Positions 1 through 5,461 are shown, numbered from the stretch's first letter. The stretch: 5,461 bases of DNA from Planctomycetota bacterium (GCA_021160785.1 JAGHBX010000126.1:1-5461), one strand, 5' to 3'. Notes: generated from the sequence alone by a model not told the origin. Translations and numbers: made by a program.

Positions 1-551
1 AACCGGATATGTACATCCTCGGCGCTGCCGGTTAAGGGCAGACATCCGGCCACAGTGAAAGTTTTTCCCCGTATTTCAATTGTATCCCCTTTTTTTAAGC
101 CGACTTTCCTGGCCAGTTCATATCCTGCTTCAATTGTTCCCTGCTCAATTTCATTTCCCGCAGATGGTTTTTGCTGGCCAAGGCACACTTCTGGTGCAAG
201 GCCTATCAATACCACATCGAGTCCCCGCCAGAATATTTTTTTTCGCAACGTTGCCACCATGTGATCAAAATTAGAATCATTTTGTGAAGCAAGAATTTCC
301 AGATAATCCTGCGGCATAGTCAGTTCGGAAAAACCTGTGACCAGGAACTTATTCATAGCGGTATTTTTTGGTATGATCCGGAGATTGTATCCTATCCTTC
401 GCATTAGTTGGGCGGTCTCTCGATTAGAAGCCTGGCCGGTAGCAGCAAAAACCACAAAAAGCGCAACGGCTATTATCACCGCCAAAGCACCAAGGCAAAA
501 GTTTACCTTCCTGTGCAGTATTTCCTTGATGATCAATCTGACAATCTGCAT
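1..551 (-). CDS. FtsX/MacB-type ABC transporter permease, N-terminal part (cut by the left window edge)
   Basis: Reading the minus strand from ATG at 551 gives 183 uninterrupted codons to the window edge, so the gene is truncated by the window and not broken. The start has a GGTGAG ribosome site at 557-562, 5 nt away, and an in-frame TGA lies two codons upstream, so no longer start is possible. The product begins with a short basic cytoplasmic stretch (R5, K9, H13-R14-K15), then one membrane helix at about residues 18-38, then an extracytoplasmic domain. That domain contains LRIIPKNT (57-64) and, near the visible end, GDTIEIRGKTFTVAGCLP (155-172). A leading helix followed by a large periplasmic domain with a 'G-D-x-I-x-[IV]-x-G-x-x-[FL]-x-V-x-G' strand pair is characteristic of the MacB periplasmic core of FtsX-like permeases. 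Family members work with a cytoplasmic ABC ATPase in lipoprotein or efflux-type export. The ATPase and the three C-terminal helices would lie beyond the window. Its substrate cannot be read from the sequence. The segment looks less GC-rich than the genes upstream. Confidence 0.8.
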   Translation of the reverse strand, partial: MQIVRLIIKEILHRKVNFCLGALAVIIAVALFVVFAATGQASNRETAQLMRRIGYNLRIIPKNTAMNKFLVTGFSELTMPQDYLEILASQNDSNFDHMVATLRKKIFWRGLDVVLIGLAPEVCLGQQKPSAGNEIEQGTIEAGYELARKVGLKKGDTIEIRGKTFTVAGCLPLTGSAEDVHIR

Positions 552-576
552 AGCAACTCACCATAGAACGCATTTT

Positions 577-606
577 ATAATAATTCCAGTCGTAACGGCG
601 GGGCAA
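577..606 (-). promoter_or_regulatory. Weak candidate promoter for the permease gene
   Basis: On the minus strand, TTGCCC (601-606, 4 of 6 matches to the -35 consensus) is followed after 18 nt by TATTAT (577-582, 5 of 6 matches to the -10 consensus). Transcription would start near 570, giving a leader of about 19 nt before the ATG at 551. The -35 lies inside the GC-rich inverted repeat, so that repeat may be contributing a promoter element. Such matches occur by chance in short AT-rich gaps, so this is tentative. Confidence 0.25.
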
Positions 607-614
607 GCCCCGCC
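597..614. repeat. Perfect GC-rich inverted repeat abutting a stop codon (REP/MITE-like or hairpin)
   Basis: GGCGGGGC (597-604) and GCCCCGCC (607-614) are perfect 8-bp complements separated by two bases. In RNA this would fold as a 7-bp stem with a 4-nt loop. On the minus strand it directly follows the TAG (615-617) of the large propeller gene, reading TAG then GGCGGGGCTTGCCCCGCC. No T-run follows, so it is not a classic intrinsic terminator. It could stabilise the 3' end of the mRNA, attenuate read-through into the permease, or be one copy of a dispersed extragenic palindrome. Similar GTAGGGCGGGGC-type palindromes recur between genes in many environmental bacterial genomes, but only one copy is present in this window. 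Confidence 0.6.
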
Positions 615-3600
615 CTACTCAGGCCTGTATGCCAGCGACGTCTGCAGCGGATAACCGCACGTGCAGCCGGAACTGGCTTCGGGTATCAGCACTAATCCGC
701 CGGCCGGTATGATATTAATCCAGCAGCCGGGTCGCGTGGTCTTATTCAGCCGGACAGGCCCGCCGTTGGGGCTCAGATCATACATCCAGGGGTTATGACC
801 GCGCCAAAACAACGCCTCTGCCGAAGCCGACACACCGCCGCAGCCGTGACCGTGCCGATCAAACTTCCATCCCGCAACCTTCGCACCACTGTTTAGATTA
901 TACGCATAAGGCCAAGTATAAACAATATCGGCGACGATTGTCGGATGCCTATTGTATTCGCCGTGTCCGCCGTCAGTGGGCAGTTCACTGTTGAAATCCG
1001 TCTGCCACCGTGCTGCGCCCGTGGGCGCATCAAACGCATAATAATAGTACTGAATGTGTTTGTCGACAAGGCTCGATCCTCCAAAGACGAGTATTTCATC
1101 GGAGTAATTGAGATAAACCGGCTCATGGATATTGCCGGCGTCGATTTTCTTCCTGTATATAACCTTGCCGCTTTGCAGATCGAGGGCGACAAGGTTGCGG
1201 TCTCCACCGTCGAACAGTTCCTTGACGGGCATTCTGCCTAACGTATCGGCTGTCGCCTTCGGGCTGGTTGTCTCAACAAAATAGCCTCTTGAGCCGCCGA
1301 TCGTGATGGTGGTGTCCAGGACTACGCCGCCTTTATACGTCCATCGCGTATCGGCGCTTAAATGGTCTACTGCAAAGAGATAATCGCTTGTAACGAGCTT
1401 CATATTCTGGTACCAGAGGGCTTTGTCGCCTTCGTAGCTTGTTTCGGTATAGGAGGCTTTGGCTTTGTGGGCACTTGCCACCAGCAGATTTTTGACACAC
1501 GCCACATAGCCCCAGTGATATTTTCGGCCATCGACGATCTGCGGTGCGAGGTGAACCGCGGATTGTTCTCCGGTTTCGACGTTATAGACGCGACATTCGT
1601 CTCCAACTGCAACGTAGAGAAAGCGGCTGTCGACAGCCATACTGCCGGAATCGAGAAACGCCCCCAAGCGGCGCGAGCCGGGTATCTCTTTTCGCCAGTT
1701 TATGGTTCCGTTGTAGGCATCGACCGCCCAGACAACGTCGTCTCCGGGTACGAAAAGACGGCCATCCTTGTAAAGCGGCGCAACGTTTCGGTGATGGCGG
1801 TCGATCATGTCTCGCGGGCCGGGAGGACCGAACCACTGCAACTGCATCGAACCCTTTGCGAGTTGGTCATTGCTGCACGCGCTATTCGAAGGATCGGCGT
1901 GAAGATGCGTCCATTCGCCGGCGCCGGTGAGTTTGCCCCGAACAATCTTCACCCAGAGCCCGCCCTCATTGATCATGGCTGCATTCGCGTCGCCGCTTCC
2001 GCCAGCCCAGGTGCGCAGTTCGGATTCCGTAAGATTCCCTCCCATTGGGCGCCCCAGAAAAACCGTACCGCCTTCGGGCCTTAGAAGTCGAAACACTTCA
2101 ACCGGGTCCGGCGGAAGCAGGCCCGTGGCGAGCGTTTTGGCGCTTACGATCAGGTTTGCAATGTAGTCGGCATAGGGCAGCTTGTCGGAGGCGATATGAT
2201 GCACCACGACCCTGCCGTACATACCCGCCCGGTCAAGCGCCTTGCGCGATATGTCAACCTTTTTTCGGTCCTTCTCGACGCAAATGATCTTCAGGTCCGT
2301 CTGTTTGGCCAATTGATACGCAAGCCTTCCCTCGCCCGAATCCAGAACGAGACAATACCCCTGCCTGATTTGTGTCTTGTCGAGGATCAGTTTTGCGGCG
2401 TCTGCATAGATGTGATTGGGGGCGCCTTTCTCAAAGAAATTTGTGTCCGTAAGCGAGGTCTGGACACGCTTGAGCGCCTCCTGGTTGGCGAAACAATGAA
2501 TCATTCCGTTGTCGGTGCTTACATACAGTCGTCCATCGGCAATCGCGAGCCCTAATGCCTTGCCCTTTACGCTTGCGGCCCATATTTTCTCTCCATCGGC
2601 GGCTTGCATGGCGGCAACGGAGTCCTGTCCTCCCACAAAGAGAACATCGCCCGCCATGATCATCGAGTGCGAGTATTGCGATCGCTGTTTCCACAGGAAA
2701 CAAGCCCTGGCCTGCTCGTTCAAGTCGGCTGCCTTTGCCTTTACCTGTGCAAGCTCATTGGTAAGCGTATCGAAGAGTTGCTTTTCGTTTTCCTTGTGGA
2801 GGGCTTTGAGCTTCTTTTCGATTTCCTTTTGACGGGCGCCGGCGGACCTGATCTGGCCGGTAAATTCGAGATACCGCCTTCGATTCAACGCCTGTATATC
2901 AACATGTGACTGTATGTAGGCCATCTCGCCTCTTGCGATCATTCGCAAGCCTTGGAACGTGGCCATGCTCTTTTTGCTGCCTGTATCGCTTATGCCGACG
3001 GCGCCTTCGCCCCGCCCCGGTCCGCTCACCAGGCCATCGTCGGTTACAAGGGCAAACGTACCTCCCGGACTCGACACATTACCCACGGGGCGGCCGTTTG
3101 ATCGATCGAACATCGCCGGATCCGTCCTGCCGGTCGGGACAAACAGATGCTTTGCAGTGGCTAACATATATCCCTGCGGCGATATATCGATCTTCTCTTT
3201 CCATCGGAGCACGCCCGTCCGGGCGTCGACCGCACACAGATACGCCCCCTGTGTCGGAAAGAGCCCCGCACAAAAATACGCCGTATCATCGGCGACGAGG
3301 ACGCCGGTTCGTATCGGCCAAAGCGACATGACGTGTCCGTTGCCGGGCAGACGATAATCGGTTTCGACGGGCCTGTATCGCCACAGAAGCCCGCCGTCGG
3401 CACGATCTAGACAATAGACCGTCCCGTCATCGGACCCGACGTACACCCGCTCGCCGACAACCGTCGGCGCGAGTCTGACCGGTCCCTCCGTAAAAAATGT
3501 CCATCGCACGCGGCCATCGCATGCATCCAGGCAATAGACCTTATCGTCAGCTGACGAGCCGAAGTACAGAGCACCTCCCGCAACGGCAACATGATACGCA

Positions 3601-3863
3601 CGGTCGTAGTTTACCGCGCCGTGGAGTCCGGTCAAACGGTGCCAGTAATCCTGTTCGGCGGGTCCGGGCCAGGCGGGTTCGGGGCGATGAACAGGCTTAA
3701 ACCGCCACACTTCATGGAGGGGAAGCAGGAGGTGGTCTTTCACTGCGTTGCTTCGGGCATTGTCATGACTATAAGTCGGCCAGTCGGCTGCGACGGCAGC
3801 GACGCACAAAACACAACTTGCCAGGATAAGGACAATCATAATTTCATAGCAGCGTCTGCGCAT
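615..3863 (-). CDS. Exported double PQQ-like beta-propeller protein with embedded SAM-methyltransferase-like domain
   Basis: This is a 1082-residue envelope protein. It starts with RRR and a hydrophobic core, with signal peptidase cleavage likely near A25-A26; a possible lipobox LASC (14-17) is less likely because hydrophobic residues continue after it. Propeller 1 (about 28-460) has PQQ-repeat blade motifs of the type VYCLDxxDGxxxW at 109-121 and 149-161, with others at 208-221 and 415-428. A charged coiled coil (about 327-389) interrupts it. Residues 479-644 form a Rossmann methyltransferase-like domain. Propeller 2 (about 650-1082) has blade motifs near 711-723, 828-841, 891-903 and 941-953, a DRHHR motif (688-692) and a C-terminal C-x-C (1067, 1069). 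PQQ-like propellers of BamB type act as protein-interaction platforms, and some bind PQQ as dehydrogenases; no catalytic dehydrogenase signature is evident here. The start at 3863 is preferred over ATG 3881 because GAAAGG lies 7 nt upstream. The gene begins 36 bp after the upstream stop, suggesting an operon. The architecture looks typical of Planctomycetota. Its function is unknown, and scaffold or assembly roles are inference. Confidence 0.88.
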   Translation of the reverse strand: MRRRCYEIMIVLILASCVLCVAAVAADWPTYSHDNARSNAVKDHLLLPLHEVWRFKPVHRPEPAWPGPAEQDYWHRLTGLHGAVNYDRAYHVAVAGGALYFGSSADDKVYCLDACDGRVRWTFFTEGPVRLAPTVVGERVYVGSDDGTVYCLDRADGGLLWRYRPVETDYRLPGNGHVMSLWPIRTGVLVADDTAYFCAGLFPTQGAYLCAVDARTGVLRWKEKIDISPQGYMLATAKHLFVPTGRTDPAMFDRSNGRPVGNVSSPGGTFALVTDDGLVSGPGRGEGAVGISDTGSKKSMATFQGLRMIARGEMAYIQSHVDIQALNRRRYLEFTGQIRSAGARQKEIEKKLKALHKENEKQLFDTLTNELAQVKAKAADLNEQARACFLWKQRSQYSHSMIMAGDVLFVGGQDSVAAMQAADGEKIWAASVKGKALGLAIADGRLYVSTDNGMIHCFANQEALKRVQTSLTDTNFFEKGAPNHIYADAAKLILDKTQIRQGYCLVLDSGEGRLAYQLAKQTDLKIICVEKDRKKVDISRKALDRAGMYGRVVVHHIASDKLPYADYIANLIVSAKTLATGLLPPDPVEVFRLLRPEGGTVFLGRPMGGNLTESELRTWAGGSGDANAAMINEGGLWVKIVRGKLTGAGEWTHLHADPSNSACSNDQLAKGSMQLQWFGPPGPRDMIDRHHRNVAPLYKDGRLFVPGDDVVWAVDAYNGTINWRKEIPGSRRLGAFLDSGSMAVDSRFLYVAVGDECRVYNVETGEQSAVHLAPQIVDGRKYHWGYVACVKNLLVASAHKAKASYTETSYEGDKALWYQNMKLVTSDYLFAVDHLSADTRWTYKGGVVLDTTITIGGSRGYFVETTSPKATADTLGRMPVKELFDGGDRNLVALDLQSGKVIYRKKIDAGNIHEPVYLNYSDEILVFGGSSLVDKHIQYYYYAFDAPTGAARWQTDFNSELPTDGGHGEYNRHPTIVADIVYTWPYAYNLNSGAKVAGWKFDRHGHGCGGVSASAEALFWRGHNPWMYDLSPNGGPVRLNKTTRPGCWINIIPAGGLVLIPEASSGCTCGYPLQTSLAYRPE
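1932..2429 (-). other. SAM-methyltransferase-like (Rossmann) domain inside the propeller protein
   Basis: Residues about 479-644 of the 1082-residue protein. The segment CLVLDSGEGRLAYQLAK resembles methyltransferase motif I, with a glycine-rich turn around D508, G510 and G512. It is followed by a helix, then a second strand KIICVEKD whose acidic E530 sits where class I enzymes bind the SAM ribose. Next come a helix (KVDISRKALDRAG), a strand (RVVVHH), a short loop, a strand ANLIVSA and a late strand GGTVFLGRP after FRLLRPEG. The order matches a class I methyltransferase fold. The glycine-rich loop is shorter than the usual DxGxGxG, so SAM binding is not assured. No blade motifs occur within this segment, which supports a discrete inserted domain. 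Confidence 0.7.
2697..2885 (-). other. Predicted coiled-coil insertion in the first propeller
   Basis: Residues about 327-389 of the large protein are rich in Lys, Glu, Gln, Leu and Ala with no Pro and almost no Gly after the first part. Leucines and other hydrophobics are spaced in near-heptad fashion (for example KEIEKKLKALHKENEKQLF). It separates the early blades from the blade at 415-428 and would project from the propeller as a helical hairpin. A role in oligomerisation or partner binding is inference. Confidence 0.6.
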
Positions 3864-3870
3864 ACAATTA

Positions 3871-3876
3871 CCTTTC
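3871..3876 (-). promoter_or_regulatory. Ribosome binding site deciding the start of the propeller gene
   Basis: GAAAGG on the minus strand lies 7 nt before ATG at 3863. The in-frame ATG at 3881 has only a poor purine stretch in front of it. Starting at 3863 also gives a better signal peptide, with M-RRR directly at the N-terminus. Confidence 0.6.
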
Positions 3877-3899
3877 AACATATCCGTCTTTCTATGCGG

Positions 3900-5156
3900 T
3901 CAATTTCGCGCCTTACGAAGAATCATCATGCCCGCGGCGACGACGACCACGCCTATTACGCAGAGTACCGCGATGGCAATAGTAAACGACTTGTCCCGCT
4001 CTTCGGCAACCGTTGTCGTCTCTTGTTCGCTGCTCGGCGGCGCCGTTTCAGTTTTTTCGACAACGGCTGTTTGCTCGATAGGCGGTTTGTCGTTCGTTGT
4101 CTCAACCGGATCGACAACAGCGTTGGGATCGACGTCTTCAAACTCTATGTCGATTTCCTGATACCCGAACGGCGATGCGCCGAATGACCTCATATCTCCA
4201 AACCCGCCCGGCGCAGAATAGCCGCGTCGCAGGATTCTGCTGACTTCCATTTTCACCATGGGATTGTCGGGATCAAATTCCAATGACTCCGCCAGGGCCG
4301 CCCGCATCTTCTCGTTCCACTTCGCCGGGAGCATCTGGCCGGTCATCCACTTGCGGTCCAGCCCGCATTCGCAGTCAGCGCCGATGAGCGAAAGAATATT
4401 GGTCAAAATATCTTCGGTAACTTCTTCGGGCTCCAGGACCGGCCCTAACTGTCGCGCCCGACCGTAGAATAGCGCCGCATGCGGTTTTTCAATTTCTGCG
4501 GCTTTCAGATTCAGCGTCCAGAGCAGCACCTCTTCGGCGGCGAAGGCCTTGGGCTCCAGTGTAATCATTACCGGCGGGTTCTCGATGGGCTTGGGGAGAA
4601 AGTCCATGTTGTCGGCGATCATATCGACCGCCGCCTTCGCCGCCTTCCGTGCAGCGGCGTTTTCGGCGGGGTCTTTTCCTTCGATCACAAGGATCACACC
4701 GTAGGTTGTCGCCGCCGCCTTCATGATCTCCAGCCGTTTGGGTGAAACGGTGAGGTGTTCAAGCGCCGCAGGCAATTTGTCCGCTACGGTCTCTGCGGTT
4801 GTTCCGATCTCAATCACTCGCGCTCGTCGGTCCGGACCGACAAATATCGCCGCCGGATAAGACTCAATCGAAAGTTCCTTGGCAAGCTCTATCGCCGGAT
4901 GCGCCGGATCCTCATCGACGTTAATAATCTCGCCGAGAACGTTGGCGCCATCAAGCTTTGCAGAGGCAGCCTCCTCGAACGCCGAGACCACCTCCTTAGG
5001 TGTCTGCTTGTCAAAATAGCCGAAAAGATAGTAGGAATCGTACTCCAAATCGACCGCCCCCACATCGCGGATATTATATCTGCACGCCTGCACCGCCTGT
5101 GCCGACAGCAACACCAGCATAAGCACAATCCAACTCGATCGATACACTCTGTCCAT
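3900..5156 (-). CDS. Exported, membrane-anchored protein with thioredoxin-like region lacking CxxC
   Basis: This 418-residue protein is not assigned to a named family. It has a signal peptide (about 1-24, hydrophobic core WIVLMLVLLSAQAV) ending before C25, in the motif CRYNIRDVGAVDL. Residues about 39-134 resemble a thioredoxin fold. They have a NVDEDP segment (79-84) followed by a helix, then ESYPAAIFVGPD with Y100-P101 at the usual cis-proline position, but no CxxC active site, so redox chemistry by the standard mechanism is unlikely. A second alpha/beta segment (about 139-219) follows. A C-x-C pair (C262, C264) sits in ADCECGLDRKW. A Pro/Glu/Thr-rich linker (about 334-389) leads to one membrane helix (391-413) and a basic tail RKARN. 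This predicts an extracytoplasmic body with the C-terminus inside. C25 could instead be lipidated, although VQAC is a poor lipobox. The start at 5156 is preferred over 5174 because GGAG lies 5 nt upstream. It is the first gene of the apparent operon with the propeller protein. Confidence 0.82.
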   Translation of the reverse strand: MDRVYRSSWIVLMLVLLSAQAVQACRYNIRDVGAVDLEYDSYYLFGYFDKQTPKEVVSAFEEAASAKLDGANVLGEIINVDEDPAHPAIELAKELSIESYPAAIFVGPDRRARVIEIGTTAETVADKLPAALEHLTVSPKRLEIMKAAATTYGVILVIEGKDPAENAAARKAAKAAVDMIADNMDFLPKPIENPPVMITLEPKAFAAEEVLLWTLNLKAAEIEKPHAALFYGRARQLGPVLEPEEVTEDILTNILSLIGADCECGLDRKWMTGQMLPAKWNEKMRAALAESLEFDPDNPMVKMEVSRILRRGYSAPGGFGDMRSFGASPFGYQEIDIEFEDVDPNAVVDPVETTNDKPPIEQTAVVEKTETAPPSSEQETTTVAEERDKSFTIAIAVLCVIGVVVVAAGMMILRKARN

Positions 5157-5161
5157 TGTCG

Positions 5162-5165
5162 CTCC
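5162..5165 (-). promoter_or_regulatory. Ribosome binding site deciding the start of the membrane-anchored protein
   Basis: GGAG on the minus strand is 5 nt before ATG at 5156. The in-frame ATG at 5174 has only GTGGGCCC before it, so the downstream start is preferred. It also gives a compact signal peptide beginning MDRVYR. Confidence 0.55.
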
Positions 5166-5221
5166 ATTTCCCATGGGCCCACATTCAGCCCCAAATCCTG
5201 TTTCTCATGTTACGCACATTC

Positions 5222-5250
5222 ATTATACATGGTTCACCACGCAAATAGAA
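5222..5250 (-). promoter_or_regulatory. Candidate promoter of the minus-strand operon
   Basis: A perfect TATAAT lies at 5222-5227 on the minus strand. With a 17-nt spacer, the -35 position holds TTCTAT (5245-5250), a weak match. Transcription would start near 5215, leaving a leader of about 59 nt before the ATG at 5156. The weak -35 suggests either low basal expression or dependence on an activator, which is inference. Confidence 0.45.
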
Positions 5251-5348
5251 CCCCAAAATGCCATTTGGCGACAGCAAAACGACTGGGCCAGCCGTCAGCA
5301 ATTCCGCAAGTTGTGTTTTTTATTTCTGTAAGTTCTTTCGGATAAACA

Positions 5349-5373
5349 CTTTTTCGTAAATTTCCCGAAAAAG
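5349..5373. repeat. 8-bp perfect inverted repeat in the divergent control region
   Basis: CTTTTTCG (5349-5356) and CGAAAAAG (5366-5373) are perfect complements separated by 9 bases. The pair ends 22 bp before the -35 of the plus-strand promoter. Its position suits a regulator-binding site for either divergent gene. It is AT-rich and has no adjoining terminator-type T-run, so it is not a convincing terminator. Confidence 0.4.
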
Positions 5374-5395
5374 CAAATTCGCATTCATTTTTTTC

Positions 5396-5423
5396 TTGAC
5401 TTTTTGCGTAAAACTGATATAAT
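5396..5423 (+). promoter_or_regulatory. Strong sigma70-type promoter for the gene starting at 5457
   Basis: TTGACT (5396-5401, 5 of 6 matches) is followed by a 16-nt spacer and a perfect TATAAT (5418-5423). A second overlapping TATAAT lies at 5423-5428, but its 21-nt spacing is poor. The T-rich tract just upstream of the -35 could also help. Transcription would start near 5430, leaving a leader of about 27 nt. This is the strongest promoter match I noticed in the window. Confidence 0.75.
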
Positions 5424-5439
5424 ATAATATATCAGTTTT
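5410..5439. promoter_or_regulatory. 30-bp palindromic operator overlapping the -10 box
   Basis: AAAACTGATATA (5410-5421) and TATATCAGTTTT (5428-5439) are perfect 12-bp complements. The central six bases continue the symmetry except for one mismatched pair. The palindrome covers the -10 and the expected transcription start, so a bound dimeric repressor would block RNA polymerase. The AT-rich centre does not match FNR (TTGAT-N4-ATCAA) or BlaI/CopY (TACANNTGTA) sites, so I do not name a regulator family. The gene at 5457 may encode its own repressor, but only five bases of it are visible. Confidence 0.65.
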
Positions 5440-5456
5440 GTATAGAAAGGATTCTT

Positions 5457-5461
5457 ATGGC
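5457..5461 (+). CDS. Start of a divergently transcribed gene (product not determinable)
   Basis: ATG at 5457 is preceded by AAAGGA (5446-5451) at 5-nt spacing and by the strong promoter and palindrome described above. This makes a genuine gene start likely. Only ATG plus GC is inside the window, so nothing can be said about the product except that its second codon begins GC, giving alanine. An autoregulated transcription factor would fit the operator layout, but this is only inference. Confidence 0.6.

Noticed and set aside
424..606. Minus-strand 60-codon frame overlapping the permease start
   Set aside because: It is in a different frame from the permease, which has a proper membrane helix and family motifs. 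The short frame has no motif and begins inside the palindrome region.
597..614. Intrinsic terminator at the end of the propeller gene
   Set aside because: The stem is strong but no T-run follows it on the minus strand, so I call it a repeat or hairpin and not a terminator.
1362..2084. Plus-strand open frame of 240 codons
   Set aside because: It lies wholly opposite the large propeller gene, whose translation shows coherent blade and methyltransferase motifs. The plus-strand product has no recognisable domain and no convincing ribosome site.
3813..3815. Lipoprotein lipobox LASC in the propeller protein signal peptide
   Set aside because: The motif fits, but a further hydrophobic stretch follows the cysteine and a good signal peptidase I site (AVAA) comes after it. 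Ordinary cleavage is the better reading.
3591..4187. Plus-strand open frame of 198 codons
   Set aside because: It runs antisense across the junction of two well-supported minus-strand genes and has no recognisable motif. It looks like a by-product of their codon use.
5254..5269. Small inverted repeat around AAATG-C-CATTT
   Set aside because: The symmetry is only five pairs before a mismatch, which is expected by chance in this AT-rich region.
4755..5345. Plus-strand open frame of 196 codons reaching into the control region
   Set aside because: It is mostly antisense to the signal-peptide region of the membrane-anchored protein, with a low-complexity Arg/His-rich product. It reads through the candidate operon promoter.

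Overview
The window reads as part of a bacterial chromosome, most likely from the Planctomycetota, and perhaps from a Phycisphaerae-like lineage of moderate GC content. This rests on recognising protein types and was not checked by a search. The main evidence is a very large exported PQQ-type beta-propeller protein with an S-adenosylmethionine (SAM) methyltransferase-like domain embedded in it. Its neighbour is an exported, membrane-anchored protein that begins with a Cys-Arg-Tyr-Asn motif after the signal peptide. Both look like the uncharacterised envelope proteins typical of that phylum.

Layout: almost everything is on the minus strand and is read from right to left. (1) At 5156-3900 is a signal-peptide protein with a thioredoxin-like region lacking CxxC, a CxC motif and one C-terminal membrane anchor. 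(2) After a short gap, at 3863-615, is the 1082-residue propeller/methyltransferase/propeller protein. (3) A perfect GC-rich inverted repeat sits directly against its stop codon (597-614). (4) At 551-1 is the N-terminal part of an FtsX/MacB-type ABC permease that runs off the left edge. It has no stop codon in the window. Genes 1 and 2 look like one transcription unit. The permease follows in the same direction 63 bp later and may share the transcript or use its own weak promoter.

The 5157-5456 region is an AT-rich divergent control region. It holds a candidate minus-strand promoter for the operon (-10 at 5222-5227), an 8-bp inverted repeat (5349-5373), and a strong plus-strand sigma70-type promoter (5396-5423). 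The -10 of that strong promoter lies inside a 30-bp near-perfect palindrome (5410-5439), the usual geometry of a repressor operator. A plus-strand gene starts at 5457, and only its first five bases are visible. I see nothing supportable in 5251-5348.

How the parts may work together (inference): the three minus-strand products are all predicted to sit in or beyond the cytoplasmic membrane. An exported scaffold, a membrane-anchored thioredoxin-like protein and an ABC permease could form an envelope assembly or transport module. The substrate is unknown. No RNA genes, CRISPR arrays, insertion sequences or tRNAs were seen.
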